From Phallus indusiatus (Eukaryota > Basidiomycota > Agaricomycetes > Phallales > Phallaceae): a DNA stretch of 64,000 nt. Location: positions 1,860,001 to 1,924,000 of the forward strand of contig JAQFWX010000008.1 in assembly GCA_027605045.1 (NCBI GenBank), read 5' to 3'. The notes below the pieces were generated by a model. The model made no database searches. It worked only from the letters and a program-made list of their open reading frames with translations, and had not been told where the DNA came from. The position numbers were made by a program, and so were the translations under genes. Shown in pieces: positions 1-12,216 of this stretch (position 1 is its first letter; each line of letters opens with the position of its first letter).

Positions 1-1125
1 TGGTGAAGATGCTCCAGCGCTTTGGACCGCAAACCATCAATCAGATACTTGTGGGCGAGACGTAAGACGCCCGATACAACGAGGAAATCGGCGGGTGAAT
101 TGTCCGTCCATTGTCTGTTGATATCAATGTGAACCAAATTAACTTTGATGATTATATAAGTGAAATTAGAGAGAGAAAAACGTACGGTCCATCGTATAAG
201 GCGTGTAGAAGACTTGCCACATCGCCGGACGAATCATGCACATCTATAACATCACATTTTTCAATGCGTTCAGCATTCGCTTCATCAATATCCGTTGCTG
301 CGTCGTCTGTGTCACATGAATCATGGAATTCGTTGTAATCGGAATTCTCATCATCATCCACACCGTTTGATTTGTCATCACTATTCTCGTAATCCCTCGA
401 CGTCGCAAGTGGGTTGGGTCCCATCGAAAATACCGTCCTGACTGCCAAAGTAGAAAATTTGCGCGATAATGAACCCATCGTCCTCATGTTTGAGCTATCA
501 ACTATCGGTTCCTTCACAGAATCTACAGACTTCGATATTCGATGATGTGTGGCTGTATGATTTTGTTTCATTTGGTAAATGAAAAATCCTATTAATCTCA
601 TCAAAAATGATTTTCCTCACCAGTTCTACGTTGCCAAGACGATGATAAACCTTCACCTTCATCCAGACCCTGACTCTGCCTCATAACTGGCGTCTGTGCT
701 GGTGTCCTCGTTTGTGTTTGCTTCCGCGTCCGTGGGGGTTGTGGTATCGCAAACATATTTCGAAAAACTTCACTATGACGGGCCAGGATTGCTTTATGAA
801 CTCGGAATAGTGTCGTGGGATTTTGAGCACGCAGTACAATACTACCATCGTCGAACCTAACGACAGCGGCAGCGCCATAGTTGTCAGAATGGTCTTTCAG
901 CTTTAGAGCAGGGGGGTGGACCTACCACAAATCATGATGCCTTAAAATCGACTGTTGTGGAGTACGAATTTGAAAGGTTATTTCATTTTCGTCTTCATCT
1001 GAAGCTACCGATGTCGTTGGTGGCGGTGGATTCGATACGTGTGAATGAGAAGTGGTGATATCGCCTGCCTGTGCCAAGTGAAACGAGCCAAGTTGATTCG
1101 TGCCAGGGCTGTTAGTTGAACTCAT
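1..1125 (-). CDS. BTB/POZ domain protein, 3' part missing
   Basis: Minus-strand gene that runs off the left edge. Exons by splice and phase matching are 926-1125, 621-856, 186-552 and 1-114, giving about 305 residues. Exon 1 ends and exon 2 begins inside the motif HHDLWFDDGSIVLRA. FRVHKAILARHSEVF follows, which is the usual start of the BTB/POZ fold in Agaricomycete proteins. Exon 3 carries an acidic insert and ends the domain with VASLLHALYDG. Exon 4 continues with LRLAHKYLIDGLRSKALEHL, the usual helix after BTB. Such proteins mediate dimerisation or act as ubiquitin-ligase adaptors, but the partner cannot be told here. I chose the ATG at 1125 because the in-frame codon further upstream is GTG. 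Family assignment is sure, cellular role unknown. Confidence 0.85.
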
Positions 1126-2285
1126 TGTGAAGGCGCTGTCGTCAAGAGGAAACTGAAGCACTTGAAAGAATATGACAACAAAGAGAACAAAGTAAAGGAA
1201 TTGAGGTCCGTCAGCCCTTTATCTTCGTGTCGATGTCCACAAAAGCTATGGCATTTCGGCATTGGGGTTCGTCACGAATCCGTAACGCGAATTTATGTGA
1301 ATCAATGAACTTTCTATCATCCCTTCCTTTTTTTTGACTTGTAATAGGATTATTTTGACCACCAGTGTAGCTTATACATATGCACTAAGTAGCTGAATAT
1401 CAAACTTCAATCTATACCACCTACACAAGCCGAGTAGTCAACATATCGTTCGGTGAATTGGTACTTAATCAGTACTCGGTATTCAGGCCCAGGTTCTAGT
1501 CATATTCAAATTCAAGCCAGCTGACGAACAACTCTGACAGCTCAAGTTACCGACTCGAATATCGTGATTGCAGTAGCTCCTTCTGAAGCGGTTTCTTATC
1601 ACCCATTGGACAATGGCAATTGTTCTGCCTTTCTTTTTTTGAGTTCAGCATTGTATTAGATCCGCCTACTTATGAAAAGAAGTAAATTTGTATAAGGACG
1701 AGCTTCTACCGCTTATTTGTGCTGCCGAGTGTTGGTAAGAATGTGTAGACGAAGGAATAAGGATAAAAGTAAAATCTGTGTTTTGAGAGCAGAAGAACAC
1801 GTCTCACCAAATATTGATATACGTAGCAATTTCTCGTTTGTCCCAAGCCATCCCTGAACCTTGAAGCTTGAAAAAGGACCAGGTTCGGTCGGGTCGGACG
1901 TCAACGTCGGTCTAATCACAACCCGATGTCATCCTCAAGATGAAGATCATAGACGGTAGAATTGAAGTAAATAAAATAATCAAAGCTGGCTGGATGATCT
2001 TTCCACGAAGCATTTGGTTATCATAGGTTATTATTTGAGTCAGACCTCAGAAGAGGTCGCCGTCAGATTCTCCAGCCGAGATGACACCTCTCCAGTCACA
2101 ACAAGCGCTGAACCAAAAAGTACACGTGGTTTAAATTGGACAATTTCCTCGGCGCGCGGCAAGTTCGACGCAAGTTTGATTCATTTAGGCTACTGTGAAA
2201 GCCAGGAAGCACCGTCTGTAACGTATAAAGCGTAGACCTTCCGTAGCCTAACATTCACCATCGCCATTATCTCCTCATACCGACT
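1126..2285. other. intergenic, no gene seen
   Basis: About 1.16 kb between the divergent BTB and GDSL-esterase genes. It holds the promoters of both. I see no convincing ORF, repeat or RNA gene in it. Confidence 0.5.
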
Positions 2286-3449
2286 ATGGAATGTCTTCGT
2301 CGTATCATCGCCCTTTCTGCTCTCACCCTGAATATCTTTTCATCTTCATCAAGTATAGATGTTCCAAATGCGCTGCCGAAGCTAGTGGTTTTCGGGGACT
2401 CACTTTCTGATAATGGTAAAAAAACTACTATACGCAGGCTAGAACCTGCATTGTATGACGTTAGACTGACTGACTTCACATGACTTCGTTTCGTGTTTGA
2501 AAAGGTAACGCTTGGAAAATCAGTGATCACACTTGGCCTGCCGATCCAGCCTATTATGAACATACTTTCAGTAACGGGCCTCTTTGGGTTGACTATTTGG
2601 CTGAAATGCTCGGTTCTGAATTAGAGGATTACGCTGTTGCAGGAGGTGCGATTTACGCTCTGATTTTTGCAGAGAACTGATCAAATGCACATTACGCCAG
2701 CTACGAGTAATAACACTGCCGTGCAAGGTTATACAGGTCAATTTGGGAACATCACTGTGCCATCACTAGTTGATCAATTCAATTTGTGGAAGCATAAAAA
2801 CAACCGGGCTACAATATCGCAGGATCTATATGTCATCCTCATAGGAGCTAACGATATCTTACTTGGGGAAGAATACCTTGCCGTCCCAACGACTGTACGC
2901 AACATCGTTGGTCAATTGGCTCGTATGGGTAAGCGTTGGAGAGGAATGAAAATGTAGACCATTGACTCATCTATTAATGGACATCCCTACAGGAGCATCC
3001 AGAATCTTGATCACCATTCCTCCTGACGTAGGGCTCCTCCCATACAAAGCCTTCATACCTGCAGAAACGTCAGAGCTTCTCTCCAACCTCTCAACAGCAC
3101 TCCGAGTCTCCCTGTACGAACTTGACCTCCAACCGCCCTTGCCCGCCAGACCTTTATATGTCGATTTCTTATCCTTATTCAATGAGATCACGGCTGATCC
3201 TGGAGTGTATGGTTTCACGCCGCAAACGGTTAACGTAAGCTGCTTGCGCGGTGCGTACGGCGAGGTTCCCCATCGAACCTTGTGCTCTGATCCAGGACGA
3301 TACATGTTTTGGGACGAGTACCACGTAAGTTGTAGCTCATATTGGGAGTCCATCTTTATGATTGTTTCGTTGTATTATAGCCGACTACGGTTACTCATCG
3401 AATTTTGGCTTCTAAATCCTACGCCTTAATCAAATCCAATAGCCAGTAG
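2286..3449 (+). CDS. secreted GDSL-type esterase/lipase (CE16-like)
   Basis: Five exons: 2286-2415, 2505-2645, 2701-2928, 2993-3324 and 3381-3449. The N-terminus is hydrophobic, like a signal peptide. GDSL block I reads FGDSLSDNGNAW and is split by intron 1; its Ser is the nucleophile. Block III is GANDI. The catalytic Asp-His pair is in DEYHPT, split by the last intron. These are the hallmarks of SGNH hydrolases. The fungal secreted members deacetylate plant polysaccharides or cleave esters, and the substrate here is inferred only. All splice sites are GT..AG and all phases match. Length about 299 residues, normal for the family. Confidence 0.88.
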
Positions 3450-4555
3450 CAAAATCTTTGTCACTGATGACTGAGCCATGCCTGGTCAAGGATGTCCGAG
3501 GCCGGTCAGAGAGTCACTTCGTAAAGATATCTGTTTTTTTGGATCAAACACTCATCAAATACCGAAAAATTATACATGTATAAGATGGGGTTAACAAGTT
3601 CAGGATTTTTTTCTTTTTGATCATCTCGCAGATTCCGCTTAGGATATGAGAGCTTGTTGAGTAGTCCTTTTTTGGTAGTCCATGCGACTGTGACGGTGGA
3701 CGAAAAGCTTCAAATTAATGCACTTGTGGGTGATTGAGTGACCATAAATCGGAAAAGAAGTGCTTAATGGCATCGACAGAAAATTCTAATTTCATGCTTG
3801 AGCTTGAAAGCCTGCTCTGACATCATCCCTCTTTCTCGCCCCTCGCGAGTTGCTCAAGGATCGTCACGTTTTGATCTCCATGTGGAAGATCTTATCCCAA
3901 TTTGACCAGGTCCACGAGCGGAGGGGTTTTGATCTCACCGGTGGAGGTTTTCAGCCCTTGCAAAGGACGAAACCGATAAGCACAAATGGTTCTGTATCTT
4001 CACGCCACCAATAAGATGCATCAGATCTTGGAGTTCCGCATTCCGCCCCATATTTATATTCATTCTCGCTTAAAAAAGCGAGAACGTCGCAATCAGACAA
4101 TTGGAGTGCTCTTCCTTTTTTAAATTTGGATTCAATCGTATGGCTGCTGTGGACATATATGACCGTGTTTTAAATACTCCATACATAGCCATGGTTGGTG
4201 TATCACGCATGCTCCGTTCGGAAACCGGTTTCTGCATTCAACCCTGCCCGGAAGGAGATTAATCTTGGACGCATTTATTAATAACGTCAATACATATAAG
4301 GACTGTATTAGCTGTATTGTCGCCCTCACTCAATACAATTTCTCCATTTCGCTTTTCGTCCGACTGAATTTTATATATTACTTCCTTATCATATATAATT
4401 CGCCTCCGTTTCGCTATTATTTAATTTGCGCTCCTCCTGTCTTCTTTCTTCTCTAGCTCCTTAAAAAAGATCCCACCCAACTTCAAGAACCAACAACACT
4501 CTCTGTAGCATCCCTTTTTTTTTCTCAAAATCCTTCACAAAATACTTCACAAGAG
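3450..4555. other. intergenic, no gene seen
   Basis: About 1.1 kb between the esterase and the small gene at 4556. The last 100 bases are rich in C and T, as in fungal 5' leaders. Nothing else recognisable. Confidence 0.45.
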
Positions 4556-4948
4556 ATGTTTCCATATCATCGTCGAGCACAACATGCTCAATCAAGCACA
4601 TCCATGATGACCATCACTTCAAATACCCCGACCATCGTGGGCAACGTTTCCCCATCAGAAACAGCTTTGCGGCCTTCTTCTCGCTTCAACTCTAGCTCCA
4701 GATTCATTGGGAGTACATCAGATGTTCCCCATCATCTACGACCACAATCACTACGATTCCTCCGTGCGAGTACGTCCTAACTCTTGCGATCATTGAGATG
4801 GTCCCATATATATACCTTTGACCGCCTTGTAGAAGCCAAAGTTTTAAAGGCTCTTAAACGAATCTGGAAATGGTTGGTTGATTTTCTCGCCCTTCCGGGC
4901 TCAAACACCGCACCGTGGGTCGAGTTCGGAATGGTTGGTTTCATCTAG
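4556..4948 (+). CDS. small protein of unknown function, 109 residues
   Basis: Two exons, 4556-4769 and 4833-4948, joined by a 63-base intron with donor GTACGT and acceptor TGTAG. The first 60 residues are rich in Ser, Thr and Pro. The C-terminal half is basic then hydrophobic: a Lys/Arg run, then RIWKWLVDFLALPG, and the end PWVEFGMVGFI. There is no signal peptide and no CaaX box, so it is not a lipopeptide pheromone precursor. The amphipathic tail could bind a membrane, which is a guess. The pyrimidine-rich leader, clean intron and biased composition argue that the gene is real. Confidence 0.6.
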
Positions 4949-6588
4949 TCCGCTTTGATTATACTTCCAGGTGAACACCCACTTTTCCACAAGGATACTA
5001 TTAGCTGTGGGAATACGACTAATCTTCAGACTAGACAAACATGTTCGTCTTTTACGCTAAAAAACTGTTTTAAAACCGGCGCTACGTCCCAAATTTCACG
5101 CTCATCGACCCTCCATGGTGCCTCGGATGACCCTTCGCCATACCCATCCAAAGGGATTACTACGTGGCCAGTTCCGAAACGTCGAATCATCGAACGTAGC
5201 ACAATATTTATCTCATATGAGATCAACGCTCACGATCTGGTCACGTCGCCTTCATATGATTGCAACCAGGTTTCGCCCAGTCGTTGATTCACATATGAAC
5301 TTTTGTAGCTTGTCCAAACCCAAATTCAAACCAATTTCCAATCCTTCATACCCCTCATATATTATACTATTTATTACCCTTTAAAAGGGACGACTATGTT
5401 GATTGCTATTTATTCGTCGCGTATAAGAACCTACTGTATTTGATTGATCACTTGAGAAGGTCACAATTCTCAGCCAAAGAACCATTCCGATTAAAAAATT
5501 GGGGTCAAAACACAAAGATTACATCTATATATGTACATATCACAATTCTTGATTAACTGACCGGATCTCAGAAGGATCATTCGATCTTCAAAGCCTCGTG
5601 TCATTGGCGGAAACGCCAGCAAATCAACGTCACGAAGTTTATTGACACTTCTTACAGCCCATTTTATTTGAGCGCCAATTACATTCAACGGGTTTCTCCC
5701 GGTTTTCAAATGCAGGTACCTAGAGGTACCCCTCTTGTCATTGCTTTGTGTACCTGCCAGGTCAATCTCAGTGCGAGACATTAATAACAAGCCACATTAA
5801 GGGCGCACCTCCAGGCGCATTGAGAAAAATCATATATAGTTCTGAGGTCAGGAAGCAAGATCGCTGACCGCAGCAGAACGTCGAAGCTGATGCCAACTGG
5901 GAAAGAACTGGGTCAACTTTAATCAATTGAAGTTGATTTTTCCCACTTCTGATCCTGGATCTGTGCCAGTATTTATATACACGTGGTACAAGAACAAGAA
6001 CATCCACGAAATTATGAACATTAAACGCGCAAATGGAATGTAAAATGTTTACTATGTAAGATGGTACAGTCTCCTCATGATCAGCAGCTTCCGGTCGCAA
6101 ATACTGTCTACACTAAACAGCGAAGCTCGAGATGAATTATGTACGTAATAAACCGTAATCTAGTCTCAGATGTTGATCGAACTTTAAGAATACGTGACGT
6201 TAACTTATGTGTATAATATATAAATACCTACCAATTGATTGTGAAACAACAAATGTTTCTTTTGAACGAACAGCGTCTACACACCTCTTTTGTCAACGCG
6301 GACTCAGATTGGTACTATCCTTGCATCATTTCATGGCGTCATAGACTCAGTCCAATCCATCTCTCAGGTTGCTTCAGTTGTATTAAATCGAGTTGTGCCC
6401 TTGTGAATGACAATATTACAAATCTCGATCACAAACATGCTAATGTTTGCAGAATCATGATACAACTATTTTTGAAATAACAACACTTCGTACGATCTTC
6501 GGAAAAATTTGCCGAAAGTTAAAGTTAAATGACCAATGTCCACGTTCAAAACAGAAGTGAATGATAAAACAGTGCACGTGTCCATCTA
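4949..6588. other. intergenic, no gene seen
   Basis: About 1.6 kb with several short ORFs on both strands, none with a recognisable domain or a consistent splice pattern. I assign nothing here. Confidence 0.4.
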
Positions 6589-7079
6589 TCACAATCCACA
6601 ATCGGCAGCAGCTACTTGAGTGGCTGTAGCAGTGATGCGGCCTAAGAATGCGGCTTGACCGTTCGTCAGCGTGTTCAGAGCGGCTTCGGCGATGTTGAAT
6701 CCATTCAGAGCAACATCAATAGCCAGAACTAAGAAAAAAATCGCCCCAGTTTAAACACCTAAACATTTATATTTGTGGAAGACAACCCACCATTAATACT
6801 GTTTCCTTCGAACTCTAGCTTCCAACAAGTTCCACAGTTCGCGCTACCAAATCCAGAAATGACTTGCGCACCACCTATGTTAGGGAAGGAGGGTAAGGAC
6901 CCAAACGTAGGGAATTTGTTCACAAGCCCATTTGGACCATCGCTGCAGGCAACCGTGTTGAGACTGCCACTAGCGTTGTCGTAAGTGTTATCGAATGACA
7001 CGGAAACTGTGGTTTGAGCCTGAGTTTGGACTGCAAAGGCCGAGAGGATGGTGATAGCAAGAGTTGAGAAGAATTTCAT
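6589..7079 (-). CDS. cerato-platanin family protein
   Basis: Two exons, 6791-7079 and 6589-6728, giving 142 residues, the normal size. A cleavable signal peptide ([21 protein letters not shown]) precedes the domain. Family motifs are [35 protein letters not shown] and [10 protein letters not shown], with the end ADCGL. Four Cys (VAC, NC, TC, DC) fit the two conserved disulphides. Cerato-platanins are small secreted proteins with a double-psi beta-barrel that bind chitin oligomers or act at the hyphal surface; in some fungi they elicit plant defence. A second member, facing away, begins 1.5 kb to the right. TATA-like sequence lies about 60 bases upstream. Confidence 0.95.
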
Positions 7080-7138
7080 CGTACGAAAGCAGTGATTGGG
7101 AATGCTACTGTGTCTTCAGTTTCGAGATGGATGCGAAG

Positions 7139-7146
7139 TATATATA
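7139..7146 (-). promoter_or_regulatory. TATA-like element of the first cerato-platanin gene
   Basis: An alternating TA run about 60 bases upstream of the ATG at 7079. Position fits a core promoter with a short leader. Sequence-only call. Confidence 0.45.
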
Positions 7147-8452
7147 CCCTATTTCCTCGAGCTCACCATGTGTGAGATCGTTCTTTCTTGCTTGGCACAG
7201 AAGAAGAGGTGAAGAGGTTGAACGGCCGCAACAGCCGCCACCACTGCTGGCACTGACATCCTCGTGGAGAAGCGGAAAAGAAGTGAACGACATGGGTGAA
7301 AAGGTGAATCCGTGTGGTAAGCCCCAAACGTTATTTGCTGTCGCTTCAATCCAGGGCTGAACAAGAAGCAGAGCCGGAATTACCGCTTGGTCGCTTGTTT
7401 AGGAGTTTCAAAGCGCGCTAAGCCTATCTAAGGTGCGTACCACTAAGAAACTTTGGCCTAAGCCAGCAAATTTCAGTTTACTTGATTAAAGCATGTGCAT
7501 ACTTGTTGAACGTACAATCTTAATCAATGAATTTACAGCTGGCAATTCATTGCCTCGCGGAGTCGCACATTTATCGTTCAAATTCCGGGGGCACCACTCT
7601 GGCAATTTCATCACAAATCTAACGTTCTTCAGCTTCTTCTTCTATGTAAAATCTGATTTAAAGTATTCAACGAAGCTAAAAGTTTGCAGCTGACGCAGTT
7701 TCGTGCGTAATCCGTGGAAAAAATGGATTCAAACTCTACCCGCACGTGATGTTTATGGCTTTTAGATCTCCCGGCATCCTTCGGCCTGCGTCTATTTCCG
7801 GAACGTCGGCCATATATTTTCACATTGGATTTCAAAAATTTACCGCATCTACATCAGTCATTTTGACATTCGCACCTTCTAGTCACTGCTTGGCTTTGAG
7901 ATTGTGGATTGTACTCGAGGGGCCTCAAATAAAATCAATGTCATCGTGACCCTGTTGACCTCACTTGTGATATGGCCGTGGTTCCATCCGAAAAGGTTCA
8001 GCCTATAATCTACTAACTCTGCATACACGCCTGTCAATAATGTATATTCACATAATTTGATACTAAACCTATAAGATGTGAATATTGAATGACTCCAAGC
8101 TAGTAGCAGACATAAACTAACTGCTCATTACAGTTTCTTTTTCAAATTCCGTCCTAAATCACATGATCTCTCTTGAACACACTTGGTTGGTGCTTCCCAG
8201 TCCAATGATTTCAGCAAATTTAAGACCCAAGCACGTTCAAAGTTCAGGTTAAAGCTGTGCCCGCTGTCGCGCCCTTGTCATGTACATAGTCTGGTTCAAC
8301 AATTTCAATTCCAATTTCTTCCTAACTTGCAAACGGCTCAAGCTGAGATGGGATCTTCGAACCCGGTCCTTGAGAGTGCCGAATACTCCACCAAGACTAT
8401 GCGCTATAAGGCTATTACTCTGTCATTTGTTGAACGAAATAATCCTGAAATG
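7147..8452. other. divergent promoter region between two cerato-platanins
   Basis: About 1.3 kb between the two divergent cerato-platanin genes. Some short ORFs occur, none convincing. Confidence 0.4.
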
Positions 8453-8459
8453 CATAAAA
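8453..8459 (+). promoter_or_regulatory. TATA-like element of the second cerato-platanin gene
   Basis: ATAAAAA about 90 bases upstream of the ATG at 8546. A plausible core promoter element, not tested. Confidence 0.35.
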
Positions 8460-8545
8460 AGCGGCCTTTCTGAGAGCAAAGTTTCTCCAGTTCGATTCTT
8501 TGAACACTTTCGCAGTCTCAGTTTCCAGACACACCGAGTAGTAAT

Positions 8546-9066
8546 ATGCGCGCATTCACTTTGCTCTCATTCGCCCTTCCCCTCTTCGTCACTGCACTCC
8601 CCGGCACCCCGAGCCCCGCTCCAACTCCTTTCACTGCTAAAGTGACCTACGACAACACATACGACAATCCAAATGGAAGTCTCAACTCCGTCGCTTGCAG
8701 TAACGGCGTAAATGGTCTTGTAACTAAAGGATTCACGACTTTCAACTCTTTGCCCTCGTTCCCCAACATCGGGGGCGCGTTTGCTGTCGCCCATTGGAAC
8801 AGCACCAACTGCGGAACATGTTGGAATTTGAGTTTCCAAGGAAAGAGTGTTAATGGTAAATTAGAAATGTCACTTTTTATAAAAAAAAACCCTCAGCTCT
8901 GACTCTTTCTCATTTGATAGTGACGGCCATCGATACAGCTGGTGTTGGCTTCAACGTTGCCCAAGAAACATTGGACTTTTTGACGGGCGGCGAAGCCGTT
9001 CAACTCGGGTTTGCCGATGTGACTGCTGTACAAGTCCCTAACTCTGGCTGCGGACTCAAGGATTGA
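8546..9066 (+). CDS. cerato-platanin family protein, second copy
   Basis: Two exons, 8546-8855 and 8921-9066, giving 151 residues. A signal peptide (MRAFTLLSFALPLFVTALPG) is followed by a short Pro-rich linker absent from the first copy. Core motifs are [35 protein letters not shown] and NCGTCWNLSF, ending SGCGLKD. The four disulphide Cys are present. The intron lies at the same codon as in the copy at 6589-7079 (after SVN / SIN), so the two are duplicates of one gene. The sequences have diverged clearly, which suggests an old duplication. Role as for the first copy. Confidence 0.95.
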
Positions 9067-10141
9067 GTTAATTTCTTAATAGTGTTAATGATAATTCGTA
9101 TTCGCTGTTACTCTATGTTCTCCTCCCAGACCTCTACTCTGCCTGTAATTACCTTTAGGCTAAATCATGTCTAAATATTAATTCATGGACTTTTTTTAAC
9201 TTTTGACACTTCTTTTCACGAAACTTGATTTGCAAATTCCGAATTCCTTTAAACGTGTGTTGAGTTTCACAGGTGACACCACTGTCAATCAAACGTTTCC
9301 GAAACCGACTAGTTTAGTCTGACACAGAAAGCTTCAAGTTGCATCTTCACATAACAAATAGTCACAAATTGAAACATCCACGTTGATGCGCGGGGACCTC
9401 AGGGTGCATCTTAACGGTCCGAATTAGGGACATTCGTGGGTTACCCCTTGTACTTGATCACGAATGTTTATCGATTCATCTTCCATTCTGACTTAACTCA
9501 GTGCCACGACACTTATCCTCGTAAACATACAAACCAAATCCCATCATTGTACGTTATTGATGAAGATTTGAACACTCATTTTCTTACCTCTGTTGCAGAT
9601 TTAGAGTATCGGGCCCAGGTCGGATCTAGTCAGAAATCAATCTTACAGGATAAGACCAACGAATGATTCAATATTCAATACTCAAGGCGCTTTGAATGGA
9701 TATGATCAACTGAAGTGATACCCTGTCACTCCAAGAAGTAAAACCAGTCTACCCAAGGGGAAGGGGTATAAAGTGGGCTTCATTCCCAGAAAGCTTATAT
9801 AAACCCCATTGTCTTGTCGGAAAAGCTGTTCGATCCAGGCGGGTATTTGAACGGGCTGTGAGAGGACCGCAGCCTCGTACCCGGATCACTGGAATCTTTA
9901 TCCAAGTCTTTTAGCCTGACAATGATAACGGTCGCGATTATTGAATAGATAATTATTTTCGGTGCAAAATCACGGCAGAACCGGGCGTAATACCCGGAAA
10001 GTTGGATGTCGCAATACTAGATATTCGGAGCTTGAAGGGAATTTCGGCCATAACTTCAAGGACAAGGATGCTCTAATAAAACACTAAACAGAATGCGAAT
10101 ACAGATGATGGCGGGAAATGCAGGAAATGCATGAGCTAATT
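9067..10141. other. intergenic, no gene seen
   Basis: About 1.1 kb between convergent genes. No domain or tRNA recognised. Confidence 0.4.
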
Positions 10142-11106
10142 TTATGACATAACCCATTGTCTGACGGCGGAACAACCGCCCACGTCGGGATGTAGCAATA
10201 CGGACGATAACCAGTGTTGCAATCTTCTTCGACGTCCTTCGAGGAATGCGGGCCGATACCGGGCTAAATAGATAGGCATCAAGTTCAGGTTGATGGCTCC
10301 AAGACGTGAGAAACAAATGGCTTACCAAGTGGTGACTTGGGAGGTAATGACGGTACATTGTGAACTAAGTCCTTCTAAATGATGAAATATATGTTGAGTC
10401 AGTTTATCTTTGAGAGAGAGGATGAATAATAATATACATACAGGTAGGCTTTGTCGTAATAATATGGCTAACTGTACAAAATCGCTATACCGCTTGAGCA
10501 TATGGAATGTTGTTCCCTAGGTCATGTGTTCTGAATTGAAATCGGAACTGGAGCGAGGGCACCCCACCTCTTTTGTGATGACGGCGCAATCATACACTAC
10601 GAAAATATATCAATAACTATTTGTCAGATTTAAATAGACGTTGACAGCCCCGCGACATTTGAAATATAATTACTGACCTACATAAGCGCCACCTAATTTA
10701 TCTCCAACATTTGACCATCCGGTAATACGAACGTCACGAGTGAACCCAGAGCTCTCGCCCAAACTATCACCCAACCAGATTTCTCCAGAAATGAGAGACC
10801 GAGAGTCAACTGTGTTTGGCGATTTAGACCTTACTGGGGGAATCTTTTGATCATATCTCGAGAAGTCAATATTCATAATAGCATTTAATAGCACCACTGG
10901 CGTACCCGGAAATCACGCCTGTTGAGCTCATCGTAGAGTGCAGACTCTTCTTCGACGTCGACTCCGGTCTGAGGAATAACAACCAGAAGACTTCGGCTAT
11001 TCGCAAACGGGTGGGAAAGCGATGAAGTTGACGGGGAAGGTGGTAACTCGCAGCTTTCTTCTTCAGAGCTTGTTATTGTCGACGAGGAGTAGGACTGAGG
11101 TCGCAT
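10142..11106 (-). CDS. PX-domain protein, YPT35-like
   Basis: Six exons: 10906-11106, 10678-10843, 10568-10596, 10442-10516, 10326-10374 and 10142-10263, 213 residues in all. The N-terminal third is Ser-rich and of low complexity. The PX domain begins at FTRDVRITGWSNVGDKLGG and continues through YVVYDCAVITKEGTTFHMLK. Next is RYSDFVQLAILLRQSLP, with the RYSDF phosphoinositide motif, then SLPPKSP with the PPK loop, and it ends RPAFLEGRRRRLQHWLSSVL. This order matches small fungal PX proteins such as yeast Ypt35, which bind PI3P on endosomes and vacuoles. The in-frame codon at 11154 is TTG, so I chose the ATG at 11106. Exon 3 has only 29 bases. Confidence 0.9.
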
Positions 11107-12144
11107 CTGAGGTTGATGGAAATGGTCGGAGGACCGCGAGAGGGCAAAAGACAAAGAAAATAGTTTGATTAGGTAAACCTATGTTCGCATGCCGGCCGAA
11201 TGAACACAGCTTGCCGGGGTATCGCAGCAAGCGTTCTAAAAACGCAGTGCGCCAGACAGTCGGAATGTGACTATATATAAAAACCCACGAATAGTGTCGT
11301 TTTGGCGCGCGAGCTTTTTCTTCCTTTCACCAAAACCAAAACTGTTCTATATTGACGTTGACGTGTCTGATAAGTATATGTTTGTTTGAAATATATTTGT
11401 TCAGGTAAGTTCTATCATCTCTTTTCAAATTATACCACCTGATCGTTGTTGAATTTAGCCCCACTCTTGACTGTCATTTTCTTCTTGTTTGTTGGCCCGT
11501 CTCTGCCCGCACAGATTCATTGTTTCATACTGAATGCGGTTCTGGTGAAGGCCTAGAGAAAAGCCGAATGGTCATTGGCAACGTTTTAAGACATGTGCTT
11601 TCTTGATAGAAGTGATCGTACCATGATGGGTGTTGCCTAACAGATTATCGTATTGTTACCTTCAATTTATAAGTCTATTTGAATAAACTCATTTTAGTAT
11701 AATAATCTTCTCTGATCCTTGCTGTACTCTATCAGAAATTCGTTAAAATCATTATTTTGATTTTCCGCGCGTGGTTAGTCGCCGTACTCAGTCCCGGTGA
11801 AAGTTCACCGACGCGTTATATGGCACATTAGTCAAACTGTGGATCCCGTACATAACCATTCAAAGCAATGAGGGAAGCAGGGTGCATTCTACTGATACTG
11901 CGCTTCCATTGTAACAGCCAACTTTGCTTTCTCCTTTCCTTTGAAGGTCGAAAGTGTAATGAAATTGGAGCGCAAATTAGTCCAAAGATGCAAAACAGTT
12001 GCAAACCTACGATTGTGGCAGATAATCATTATTAATCGATTTAATTATCCTCACACCGAAACGGCGGAGGATTTTCTCTTTCTGAGCGTTAGTGCCCATT
12101 ACTCAGCTATCTGGTCTGAAGTCCGAAGCTTCCCGAAGCGGATG
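11107..12144. other. intergenic, no gene seen
   Basis: About 1.0 kb between divergent genes. A TATATATAAAA run lies near 11272-11282 on the plus strand, but no ORF follows it. Nothing else recognised. Confidence 0.35.
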
Positions 12145-12152
12145 TATATATA
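12145..12152 (+). promoter_or_regulatory. TATA-like element of the reductase gene
   Basis: TATATATA about 65 bases upstream of the ATG at 12217. Confidence 0.4.
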
Positions 12153-12216
12153 CATATCATCCTGTTTCCCATAGTCTCACTTCCTTTCAGCGATCTACTA
12201 TCTGCCTTCAACTGTC

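Noticed and set aside
4949..6588. Several ORFs of 80-110 codons on both strands
   Set aside because: Overlapping, without motifs or matching splice sites.
9815..9860. GTTCGATCC word that looks like a tRNA T-loop
   Set aside because: The flanking stem does not pair over five bases and no D- or anticodon arm is found upstream.
11272..11460. Strong TATA-like run followed by a GTAAGT donor on the plus strand
   Set aside because: No ORF or second exon could be linked to it; might be a non-coding transcript, but nothing supports that.
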